Positions 54,336-62,284 of a stretch of 64,000 nt of DNA are shown one piece after another (the stretch's first letter is position 1; each line of letters opens with the position of its first letter). Origin of the DNA: Elusimicrobiales bacterium (lineage in GTDB: Bacteria; Elusimicrobiota; Elusimicrobia; Elusimicrobiales; UBA9959). The stretch lies in the NCBI GenBank assembly GCA_028713125.1, contig JAQTOU010000003.1, positions 186,001-250,000 on the forward strand, read 5' to 3'. The translations under genes were made by a program, and so were the position numbers. The notes under the pieces were generated by a model, which worked only from the letters and a program-made list of their open reading frames with translations, ran no database searches and was not told where the DNA came from.

Positions 54336-54401
54336 ACGGTGGCCGTCTGATGAGCATAGCTCTTGATACGGCATGACCAGAGGTCTAAACAGGTGAAAAA
54401 A

Positions 54402-56156
54402 ATGAAAAAATTCATAGCGACCGCCCTGACGGGGCTTTTGCTCGGACAGAACCCGCTGGTGCTTTTTGCCGTGGAGAACGCCACGGTAAAGTCCGTCCGG
54501 GTCTCCGCGGAAAGCGTCTATATCGACACCGACAAGCCGGTGCAGTACAAAGCCTTTACCACGGAGAACCCTTCCAGGCTGGTGCTGGAACTGATGGACT
54601 CGAAGCTCAAGACCCTCCAGGAGATCCCCGTTAACGGCCGCTCGCTGACCAAGGTGCGGACCGGCCAGTTCAAGGACACCCCGGTGAGCATTTCCCGCGT
54701 GGTGATGGACCTTACTCAGAAGACCGTCTACGAGATCTCCCGCAAGGGCACCGAGCTCGTGGTCATGTTCGGCGCGCGCTCCCAGAATCCCGCCCGGCCT
54801 TCGATAAAAGATTCCCCGGCCGCGGTCCCCGCCGGCGTCAAGGTCATCGCCCCCGAAACCGTTTCCGAGAAGCCGCTGGAACTGACGCTCGAGGCCGCCA
54901 AGCCCGCCGACCTTCTCCGCGAGAAAGCGCCGGTAATTTCTCCCAAAAAAACCTACGCCGCCCCCACCTCGCGCAATATCATGGACAATCTGTCCCGCGA
55001 CCCTATCACTTTCGATTACAGCGAGGCCGAGGTGCGGGAAGTGATAGACATGATGGCCGCCAAGGCCAACCTCAACGTCATCTACAGCGACGACGTCACC
55101 GGCACCGTCACGATCAGCCTGTCGAAAGTTCCTTTCGAAGAGGCCTTCAAGACCCTGCTTAACGTGAAAGGCCTGGCCGCGCAGCAGGTCGGCGACAACA
55201 TAATCCGCATCGCCACGCCCTCCACTTTCATCTCGGAGCAGAAGAAAGGCCTGCAGCAGACGCGCGTTTTCTTCCTTAACTACTTCAAGGCGGCGGAAAT
55301 GAAGACGCAGATAGACGCCGTCGCCATGGCCGAGGGCCGGAGCTCCAAGTCCACCCCCGACGAGAACAACAACGCCCTGATAGTCACCGACACTTCCCTC
55401 GGGCTGGACGCCACGGCCAGGCTGATACGCAGCCTGGACCGCGTGCCCAAGCAGGTGATGATAGAGGTGAAGCTGGTGGAAGTGGCGCTGGACAACTCTT
55501 TCGACCTGGGCGTGAACTGGAACTTCAAGAACGCCATGGGCACCACGGTCGGCGAGACCAATTTGCCCGGGCCTACGCCCGGCGGAAGCACTTTCGGCGG
55601 CGCCTTGACCTTCTTCGGCAAGATCAACGACTTTACCTTTAATACCGTGATAGCCGCCGCGGTCAAAAAAGGAAAGCTTAAAGTGCTTTCCGACCCCAAG
55701 GTAGCGACCCTCAATAATAAAGAGGCCACTATCGACATCACGGACCAGGTTCCCTACACCACCACGGATTCCGCCGTCGGTTCCGGCGGCGCCACCGTCA
55801 CCACGCAGAAAGTGACCTACGTGCCTTCCGGGATAACCCTTAAGGTGACGCCCACCATCAATTCCGACGGCCGCATCGCCATGCATCTCGCCCCCCAGGT
55901 GAGCCAGGCTTCAGGCGGCAGCGCCACCACGCCCCCCAACACCAATACCCGCAGCACGGATACCAGCGTTATAGTCAAGGACGGGGAGACAGTCGTGATA
56001 GGCGGCCTTATCCGCGACAGCCAGTCCGACGACGTTTACAAAGTGCCCATACTTGGTGACATCCCGCTGCTCGGCCTGCTTTTCAGGAAGAAGTCCGTGG
56101 CGAGAAAGCGCCTGGAGCTGCTGATCTTCGTGACCCCGAGGATAATAGCGGACTGA
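54402..56156 (+). CDS. pilQ: Type IV pilus secretin PilQ
   Basis: A 584-residue outer-membrane secretin. Order: signal peptide (about 1-24), one AMIN domain (about 26-110), linker, N0/STN-like domain (ITFDYSEAEVREVIDMMAAKANLNVIYSDDVTGTVTISL), N1 domain, and the C-terminal secretin core ending VPILGDIPLLGLLFRKKSVARKRLELLIFVTPRII. It is shorter than the roughly 710 residues of pseudomonad PilQ, having a single AMIN domain. The start at 54402 has AGGTG at good spacing. Confidence 0.95.
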   Translation: MKKFIATALTGLLLGQNPLVLFAVENATVKSVRVSAESVYIDTDKPVQYKAFTTENPSRLVLELMDSKLKTLQEIPVNGRSLTKVRTGQFKDTPVSISRVVMDLTQKTVYEISRKGTELVVMFGARSQNPARPSIKDSPAAVPAGVKVIAPETVSEKPLELTLEAAKPADLLREKAPVISPKKTYAAPTSRNIMDNLSRDPITFDYSEAEVREVIDMMAAKANLNVIYSDDVTGTVTISLSKVPFEEAFKTLLNVKGLAAQQVGDNIIRIATPSTFISEQKKGLQQTRVFFLNYFKAAEMKTQIDAVAMAEGRSSKSTPDENNNALIVTDTSLGLDATARLIRSLDRVPKQVMIEVKLVEVALDNSFDLGVNWNFKNAMGTTVGETNLPGPTPGGSTFGGALTFFGKINDFTFNTVIAAAVKKGKLKVLSDPKVATLNNKEATIDITDQVPYTTTDSAVGSGGATVTTQKVTYVPSGITLKVTPTINSDGRIAMHLAPQVSQASGGSATTPPNTNTRSTDTSVIVKDGETVVIGGLIRDSQSDDVYKVPILGDIPLLGLLFRKKSVARKRLELLIFVTPRIIAD

Positions 56157-56179
56157 CCGGGCCGCGGTTCGGTTACAAT

Positions 56180-56217
56180 AAGGACCAGGGCCGCAGAGGA
56201 CCTGGTCCTTGTTTTTT
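56180..56217 (+). terminator. Terminator after pilQ
   Basis: AAGGACCAGG and CCTGGTCCTT pair around an 11-base loop, followed by GTTTTTT. The T-run ends about 7 bases before the next start codon (56224), so the downstream gene either has an unseen promoter or depends on readthrough. Confidence 0.85.
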
Positions 56218-56223
56218 ACGATA

Positions 56224-57663
56224 ATGCTGTCATATATATTTATTTTCGTGCTGGGCCTTTCCCCGGCGCTCCAGGCGGTCTTCGACCTGCCGCTTCAGCT
56301 CGCCCTCCAGCGGGCCGTGCTGCTCGGCTGCCTGGCCTGGCTCTTTGTCGGCGCCTACGGCGCCGGTCTCCCGCGCGGCCTGACTGAAAAAAGATTTTAT
56401 CCGCTCTGGGCCGCCGCGGCTCTCTCTTTTATCTCGCTGCTGGCCAGCCCGTTCCGGGGGTATGTTTTCAACGAGTGGGGCAATTACGCCGCCGGCCTGC
56501 TTATTTATTTCTCCGCCTCTTTCCTTAATAAGGAAGAGCGCGGCCGGGCGGAGGCCGCCGTGGCCTGGGGCGCCTGGCTGGTTTTCGCGGTATGCCTGCT
56601 CCAGGCTTTCGCTTTCGGGAACTTTATCGAAAGGCCGCCGCTCACCAACCTGAACGCGCTCGCGCTTTACGCGGTCATGGTCATACCGCTAGCGCTGGAC
56701 CGGAAGAGCTGGGCGCTGGCCGCGGCCATGGTGGTGCTGGTGGTCTGGACGCAGTCGCTGGGCGCCGTGCTGGCCGGCCTGGCCGCCGCCGGCTTTTACG
56801 CCGCTTCGCGCTTAAAGGGACGGGAATTTAAAGAAAATATCTGGCTGCTGGCCGGCCTGGCCGTTGTGGCCGTGCCGGTGTTTTACCTGCTGCAGGCGGA
56901 TTCAGTGGCGGGGCGGCTGGCCTGGTGGCGCAGCGCCTGGGAGATGTTCTCGCTCCGGCCGCTGGCGGGTTTCGGGCACGCTTCTTTCACCTGGGCGCAG
57001 GCGGCTTTCCAGCCGGAGGGCGCTTTCAGGGAGCACGCGATTTACGCGCACAATTATTACCTTGAATTCCTGGCCGAGAACGGCCTGCCCGCGGCGCTCG
57101 CCTGGTTCTGGCTGCTCTTCTCAGCCGCGCGGGCCAAAAAAGGGCTGTTGAAATACTCGGTCATAGCGGCCCTCGTCCACTCGACGGTGGATTTCGGCCT
57201 CTCCGTGCCGGCGAATTTCTGGGTCTTCTGCCTGCTGCTCTCCTCTCCGTCGGAAGAGGCCGGTTCCCGGCTCCCTTCCAGGCGCGCCGCCGGCGGCGCT
57301 CTCGCTCTCGCCTGCCTGCTCCTGGTCTCCCTGGCGGCGCTGGATCTCCGCAGCCTGGCCTTCGAAAAAGCCAGGGCCCGGGCGGCGGCCTGCCGGGACC
57401 TCCCGGCCGCCGAAGCGGAACTGCGCCCGGCGCTTGAAACAAAGCTTTTCAGGGCTCCGGCGCTGGAGCTGCTGGGGCGCCTCGGTATCGCCGATACGGC
57501 CGGCGGCCCGGGTTTCCGCTCTTCGGTATATCTGGAAATGGCCCTGCTTGAAAACCGGTACAGCGCTTCGGCCTGGGGCGCGCTTAAGCGGATTTACTCC
57601 CAGCCGGGCCAGGAAGCCCGGGCGGCCGGCCTGGAGAGGCGGCGGCGGGAGGTCTTTAAATGA
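56224..57663 (+). CDS. O-antigen-ligase/Wzy-like membrane protein
   Basis: A 479-residue protein with about 10-12 membrane helices and a C-terminal soluble part (about 375-479). GFGHASFTWAQAAFQPEGAF...YAHNYYLEFLAENGLPAALAWFWLL is the periplasmic-loop signature of the O-antigen ligase/polymerase (WaaL/Wzy) family, with the usual HN-Y-L-x2-x-AE-x-G pattern. It probably transfers or polymerises surface glycans, or glycosylates pilins given the upstream pil genes. ATGA overlap with the next, similar gene. Confidence 0.82.
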   Translation: MLSYIFIFVLGLSPALQAVFDLPLQLALQRAVLLGCLAWLFVGAYGAGLPRGLTEKRFYPLWAAAALSFISLLASPFRGYVFNEWGNYAAGLLIYFSASFLNKEERGRAEAAVAWGAWLVFAVCLLQAFAFGNFIERPPLTNLNALALYAVMVIPLALDRKSWALAAAMVVLVVWTQSLGAVLAGLAAAGFYAASRLKGREFKENIWLLAGLAVVAVPVFYLLQADSVAGRLAWWRSAWEMFSLRPLAGFGHASFTWAQAAFQPEGAFREHAIYAHNYYLEFLAENGLPAALAWFWLLFSAARAKKGLLKYSVIAALVHSTVDFGLSVPANFWVFCLLLSSPSEEAGSRLPSRRAAGGALALACLLLVSLAALDLRSLAFEKARARAAACRDLPAAEAELRPALETKLFRAPALELLGRLGIADTAGGPGFRSSVYLEMALLENRYSASAWGALKRIYSQPGQEARAAGLERRRREVFK

Positions 57664-59330
57664 TCTTGCCGAGGCTTCGCCTCGCCATAGAAGCGGCGGG
57701 CCCCTGGGCCCCGGCCTTCTTCCTTGTGCTGGCGGTGGCGGCGGGCGGGTTGCGCTCGCCCGAAACCTGGCTGCTTTTCGGCGCTGTTTTCCTGCCGTGG
57801 GCGGCCCTGTCCATACGGGGCCTAGCCGGGGCCGGCCTGACGGCGCCGCTGCTGTTTTTTTTCTGGGTCGCCGTGGCGGCTCTGTTTTCCCCCGGGCCTC
57901 TCGTCTCTCTCGGCGCTTCCTCCAGGTACGCCGTTTTCGGGCTGCTCTTTTTCTACGCGGCCTCTTCCGAAGAGGGGGATAAGCGCTGGCTGGCCGCGGT
58001 CTACGGCCTGGGCCTGGCCGCGGCCGCGGTTTTCATCCTGCAGCGGATCATGGGGCAGTACCTCACCGGGCTCATAGGCGCGAATCCTAATTATTCCACC
58101 GTCTTCTGCGCGGCGGGCTTTCCCGCCGCCGTCCTCGCCCTGTCCGGGACGGAAGAGAAAAAAGAAAAGTTCCTGTATTCCGCCCTTGCCCTGCTTCTTG
58201 CGGCCGGCATTGCCGCGGCCGCCTCGAGGGGCGCGGCACTGGCGGCTTTCCTGAGCGCCGCCGCCGGCCTCGGCTTCGCGCGCCGCTGGAAATGGCTGGC
58301 CGGGCTTTTCGCGGCGGGGCTGGCCGCTGCGGCTTTCCTTCCGGCCTCGGGCCTGGAGATCCTGTTCAAGTTCCACGATCCGCGCGCTTTCGCGCGCCCC
58401 CGCCTGTGGGGCGCCGCGCTGGACGCCGCCGCCGCCAGCCCCCTGCTCGGCTGGGGGCCCGGCCGCTTCGGTGAAATTTTCGAAGCTTTCAAGTTCCCGT
58501 ATTTCGACGGGCTCTCTTTTTACGGGCACAGCACCCTGCACGCGCACAGCGAGATCCTGAATCTCGCGGCCGAAGCCGGCTTTCCCGCGGCTGCCCTCTT
58601 CCTTCTTACGGCCGGCGCGGCGCTGTATCGCGGCGGCAGGGAAAAATTCCCGCTGAAGCTTTGCGCCCTCGCGGCTTTCATCCAGGGCGGCGCGGATATG
58701 ATATTTTATTCAGGGGCCGCAGCGCTGCTCTTCTGGGGCTCGCTCGGCTTCTCGGCGGGCGGCGCGCCGGCCGTGGGCGCGGCAGCTCCCCGCGGCGGCG
58801 CGGCTGTTCCTGTCGGAGGAAAATTAATCGCGGCCCTGTGCGCTCTTTGCTTTTTCGGGCTGGCCCTCGGTCCTGTTGCCGGGCTTTTCAGCGCGCGGCA
58901 GGAATTCATCTCCAGCGCTTACAGGGAGGCCTCTCTGGCCCGGAACCCGGCGCTCGATCTGGCGCTCGCCCGCTCGGCCGCTCTTGAGAGCCCTAAGGAC
59001 GTTTTCGCGGCCGCCGTTGAAGGCGGGGCTTTCGCCGCCGTTGGCGACGCCGCGGGGGCGGAAGCCGCTTTCGGACGCGCCCTGTCCCTTGAGCCAGGTT
59101 TCGCGGGAGCGCGGCTGGGCCTGGCCGTGGTTTACGCCGCTTCCGGGCGCGGCGGCGAGGCCTGCGCCGAACTAGCCATTCTCGGGAGAGCGCCGGCCGC
59201 CGTCCCTGCCGATCCTTATGGCCGCGGGCTTGTCCGCTTCGACCGCCGCGCGGCGGAAAAACTGGAAAAAGAACTATGCAGGAAAAAGAAAAATGGAGCC
59301 GCTACTGCGTCTCGACGCATGACGCGATAG
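57660..59330 (+). CDS. O-antigen-ligase-like membrane protein with C-terminal TPR-like region
   Basis: A 556-residue relative of the preceding protein: about 11 membrane helices, the signature LLGWGPGRFGEIFEAFKFPYFDGLSFYGHSTLHAHSEILNLAAEAGFPAAALFLL, and a C-terminal TPR-like region (about 415-530). TPR tails are common in the O-antigen ligase/pilin glycosylase class. It starts in ATGA overlap with its neighbour and overlaps the next gene by 55 bases. Confidence 0.82.
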   Translation: MILPRLRLAIEAAGPWAPAFFLVLAVAAGGLRSPETWLLFGAVFLPWAALSIRGLAGAGLTAPLLFFFWVAVAALFSPGPLVSLGASSRYAVFGLLFFYAASSEEGDKRWLAAVYGLGLAAAAVFILQRIMGQYLTGLIGANPNYSTVFCAAGFPAAVLALSGTEEKKEKFLYSALALLLAAGIAAAASRGAALAAFLSAAAGLGFARRWKWLAGLFAAGLAAAAFLPASGLEILFKFHDPRAFARPRLWGAALDAAAASPLLGWGPGRFGEIFEAFKFPYFDGLSFYGHSTLHAHSEILNLAAEAGFPAAALFLLTAGAALYRGGREKFPLKLCALAAFIQGGADMIFYSGAAALLFWGSLGFSAGGAPAVGAAAPRGGAAVPVGGKLIAALCALCFFGLALGPVAGLFSARQEFISSAYREASLARNPALDLALARSAALESPKDVFAAAVEGGAFAAVGDAAGAEAAFGRALSLEPGFAGARLGLAVVYAASGRGGEACAELAILGRAPAAVPADPYGRGLVRFDRRAAEKLEKELCRKKKNGAATASRRMTR

Positions 59331-60430
59331 CCGGCAACGAAATTACGCTGCTGCGGAACGGGGACGAAGCCTTCCCCGCGCTGCTGTCGGCCATCGGCGG
59401 GGCGCGCGAATTCGTGCTGCTTGAATTTTACGCTTTCGCCGACGATTCGATAGGCAGGACCCTCGGCGACCTGCTGCGCGAGAAAGCCCGCCACGGGGTG
59501 GCGGTGTACCTGATCTACGATTCGGTCGGCTCCATCCTCACTCACCGGGATTTTTTCGCCGGCCTGGCGGCGGCGGGGGTAAAGGTGGCTGAGTACCGCC
59601 CGGTCATTTACTGGAAGCCCTACTGGAACTGGATAAAGCGCGACCACAGGAAGACCGTCTGCGTCGACGGGCGCTGCGCTTTCGTGGGCGGCTTCAACAT
59701 AACCGAGAGCGACGCGCCGAAGTCCATGGGCGGGCGCGGCTGGAAAGCGACGCTGACCTGCGCCAGCGGCCCGGTAGTCGCCGGCATAGAAAAGATCTTC
59801 TGGGAGGCCTGGGCCGCCTCCACGCCCCTGAGCGGGCCGGCCGAGCCCTGCCTGCCCCTCTCCGAGCCGGAGAAGGCCGGGGACAAGCGCGTCGCGGTGG
59901 TTTACGCCGGCGGCATCCGGAATGTGCGCTCCATCCGGCGCAGCTACCGCTGCGCAATAGACCGCGCGGTGGAATACATCTATATCACCAACGCCTATTT
60001 CCTGCCCGACCGCCTTGTTTACCGCCGGCTGGTAAAAGCCGCGCGGCGGGGCGTCGACGTCAGGATCATAGCCCCGAGGGATACCGATTATCCCTATGTG
60101 CGTCTGGCCTCCTGGGCCATGTACGCGCACCTTATAAAGAACGGGGTCAAGATCTACGAGTGGCAGGGGTCCATCCTGCATTCGAAGACGGCGGTGATCG
60201 ACGGGATGTGGTCGTCGGTGGGGAGCCATAACCTGGACCACCGCAGCCTCCATTACAACCTGGAGCTGAACCTGAACGTCTACGACGGGGCTTTTGGGGG
60301 CGTCATGGCGCGCGCTTTCAGGGAAGACCTGAAAAGGTCCAGGTTGATAACTCTGGAAGAAGTCAGGAGCAGGCCGTTCATCTCCAAGGCGGTTTCCAAG
60401 TTCCTCTATCTTTTCCGCTCATGGCTGTAA
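59276..60430 (+). CDS. Phospholipase-D-type cardiolipin synthase
   Basis: A 384-residue protein with two HKD motifs: HRKTVCVD (His124, Lys126, Asp131) followed by GGFNI, and HSKTAVID (His302, Lys304, Asp309) followed by GSHNLDHRS. That order and GGFNI/GSxNLDxRS pattern fit bacterial cardiolipin synthases of the ClsB type, which lack long N-terminal membrane helices. It would join phosphatidylglycerol molecules. The ATG at 59276 lies inside the end of the preceding gene with GGAAAAAG upstream. Confidence 0.9.
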   Translation: MQEKEKWSRYCVSTHDAIAGNEITLLRNGDEAFPALLSAIGGAREFVLLEFYAFADDSIGRTLGDLLREKARHGVAVYLIYDSVGSILTHRDFFAGLAAAGVKVAEYRPVIYWKPYWNWIKRDHRKTVCVDGRCAFVGGFNITESDAPKSMGGRGWKATLTCASGPVVAGIEKIFWEAWAASTPLSGPAEPCLPLSEPEKAGDKRVAVVYAGGIRNVRSIRRSYRCAIDRAVEYIYITNAYFLPDRLVYRRLVKAARRGVDVRIIAPRDTDYPYVRLASWAMYAHLIKNGVKIYEWQGSILHSKTAVIDGMWSSVGSHNLDHRSLHYNLELNLNVYDGAFGGVMARAFREDLKRSRLITLEEVRSRPFISKAVSKFLYLFRSWL

Positions 60431-61842
60431 AAAAAATATTCCTTTCCGCCTTGCTCCTCGCTCTGTCGGTCCAGGGCGCGGCCCTCCGCGCCGAGCCGGG
60501 GATCGATCCGCAGAACGCCCAGGCGGAGGAGCTTTCTTCGGTAAAGGACAGGCTGCTGACCAGCCTCTTTTTCCGCGGGGAGCTGGCGGACAAGATAATG
60601 GAGGCCGGCATGGCCGGGCGTTTCGTGAACCTGGACGGCGTAGAGACCAATGCCGGGGCGAGAAGCGCTCTCCTTGCCTGGATCCATAAAAACCCCGCCA
60701 AGGCCGCCGAGGTCTACCTGAACATGAAAGGCGCGGGGGGGCAGCTGCACGACAGGATCGAGACCCGGGAGATGGACTGGAAATTCAACGCTAAATTCCT
60801 GGAAGTGATAAAAGCGCTTAACTCCGCCGCCGGCAATTCTTCCGTGTCGCGGGAGGCGCTTGAGCTGTCGGCGCGCCGGCTTTATGAGGGGGAGCAGTCG
60901 GAAGCCGGGGGGGCGCCGGAAGTGAGGGCGGGAGGCGCGGGTCCCGCGGGCAATAATTTCTTTTCGGTAAACTACGCGGCTTACCGGCTTGACAAGGCCG
61001 GGCTGCAGAGGGAAATACTGCTGGCCGGGGCGTATCTGGAGGCCGCCCGCGGCGTCGGGCCGCGGCTCGAGATCGAGGGGGCGTATTCCGCCGCTTTCTC
61101 CCTCTACAGCGACTTTATCGTCGCGGCTTCCGCCCTTAAAGGGAGGGACGCCGTAACGGAGCAGGAGTCGGCGCGGCTGGAGGCCCTGCGCGCGAAGCTG
61201 CGCTCGGCCCTGGCGGCGCTGGCTCTGCGCTCGCGCATCTCGGCCCTGGCCGCCGCGGCCGCCTCGCTGGAAAAACTCGGCGCGGAGCCCGGCGCCAAAG
61301 AGCTGCTGGCTTCCGTAGTCCGGCTGAAGGACAGGCTGGAGGTTTCGGCCGCCAGGATCGAGGGCGGCGCCGAGGGGCTGGGGGGACTGGGGCGGCTGGT
61401 GAACGCTTCGGAGAAAGATTTCGCCGGGCTCTATCTGAGGTACTCCGCCTACGAAGGGCTGCTCGGCCTTAAACGCAGGGCCGCGGGCTCCGGCTTTTCC
61501 TGCGTTTATGATTACGCCTTTTACAGCTACCTGGCTTCCTTTTTCCCCGATACGCCCTACCCCAGGGCGCGCGCGGAGCTGGCCGCCGCGGCCGCGGCGC
61601 TGGATGCCGCGCTCCTGAAAGCGGGATCGGGCGACCTTGCGGAGGCGCTATCGGGGGTGGAGACGGCGCAGGTGGAGGCCGCCGCCGGAGCGGCGCGCTC
61701 CGCGTCCAGATTCAACCGCGGCGCGCAGTTCTTTTTGTGGGGCCTGGCTTTCAGGCCGGTGGAATATAAAATTTCAGTCAGGGGGGGCCGCGCTTTTTTC
61801 TTCCCGGCCTTCACTTTCTACGAGGTAGCGGGGAGGAACTGA
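60421..61842 (+). CDS. Secreted Ala-rich helical protein, unknown function
   Basis: A 473-residue protein with a signal peptide (about 1-22, ending LRA-E) and a long, mainly helical, Ala/Leu/Glu/Arg-rich body. I recognise no family or catalytic motif. It overlaps the cardiolipin-synthase-like gene by 10 bases, so it belongs to the same operon and is likely an envelope protein. Confidence 0.7.
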   Translation: MAVKKIFLSALLLALSVQGAALRAEPGIDPQNAQAEELSSVKDRLLTSLFFRGELADKIMEAGMAGRFVNLDGVETNAGARSALLAWIHKNPAKAAEVYLNMKGAGGQLHDRIETREMDWKFNAKFLEVIKALNSAAGNSSVSREALELSARRLYEGEQSEAGGAPEVRAGGAGPAGNNFFSVNYAAYRLDKAGLQREILLAGAYLEAARGVGPRLEIEGAYSAAFSLYSDFIVAASALKGRDAVTEQESARLEALRAKLRSALAALALRSRISALAAAAASLEKLGAEPGAKELLASVVRLKDRLEVSAARIEGGAEGLGGLGRLVNASEKDFAGLYLRYSAYEGLLGLKRRAAGSGFSCVYDYAFYSYLASFFPDTPYPRARAELAAAAAALDAALLKAGSGDLAEALSGVETAQVEAAAGAARSASRFNRGAQFFLWGLAFRPVEYKISVRGGRAFFFPAFTFYEVAGRN

Positions 61843-61864
61843 AGCGGTTCCCGCGCGGCTTTCT

Positions 61865-62272
61865 TTACAACTTCTTCAGCAGGTCTATCAGGTCCAGATC
61901 GCTTTTGTATACGAGCTCGCTTTCGGCTTCCGCGAGCGGGAGCCATTTCATATCCAGGATCTCGTCAGGGGTCCTGGGCAGGCCGTCGCCGCCGACGCGC
62001 TTGACCAGGAACCAGTGCACTTCCTTGTCCACCAGCATCTCGCCGCGCATGAAAGAGTATTCCGCCTTATAAAGGGGGGAGGTGATCTCGCAGTCCCAGC
62101 CGGTTTCCTCGGCTACTTCGCGCAGGGCCGCCGCCTCGGGGGTTTCGCCCGGCTCCAGGTGGCCTTTGGGAAAGGTCCAGACCTGGTCGCCCTTGAGGTT
62201 CTTCACGAGTATCAGGAGCACGGTTCCGTCTTCCAGGATCACGCCGCCCGCGGAATGTTCTTTGTTAGACAT
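61865..62272 (-). CDS. Nudix hydrolase
   Basis: A 135-residue enzyme with a complete Nudix box GX5EX7REVAEETGW at 37-59 (Gly37, Glu43, Arg51, Glu52, Glu55, Glu56). The preceding VWTFPKGHLE pattern resembles diadenosine tetraphosphate (Ap4A) hydrolases, but the substrate is uncertain. GGAGC lies upstream. It starts 12 bases after the helicase stop on the same strand, so both are cotranscribed. Confidence 0.9.
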   Translation of the reverse strand: MSNKEHSAGGVILEDGTVLLILVKNLKGDQVWTFPKGHLEPGETPEAAALREVAEETGWDCEITSPLYKAEYSFMRGEMLVDKEVHWFLVKRVGGDGLPRTPDEILDMKWLPLAEAESELVYKSDLDLIDLLKKL

Positions 62273-62284
62273 GAGCTGGCTCCT

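Noticed and set aside
54087-55886. Long open frame on the minus strand opposite pilP and pilQ
   Set aside because: The plus strand encodes unmistakable PilP and secretin sequences; the minus product is low-complexity and without homologous pattern.
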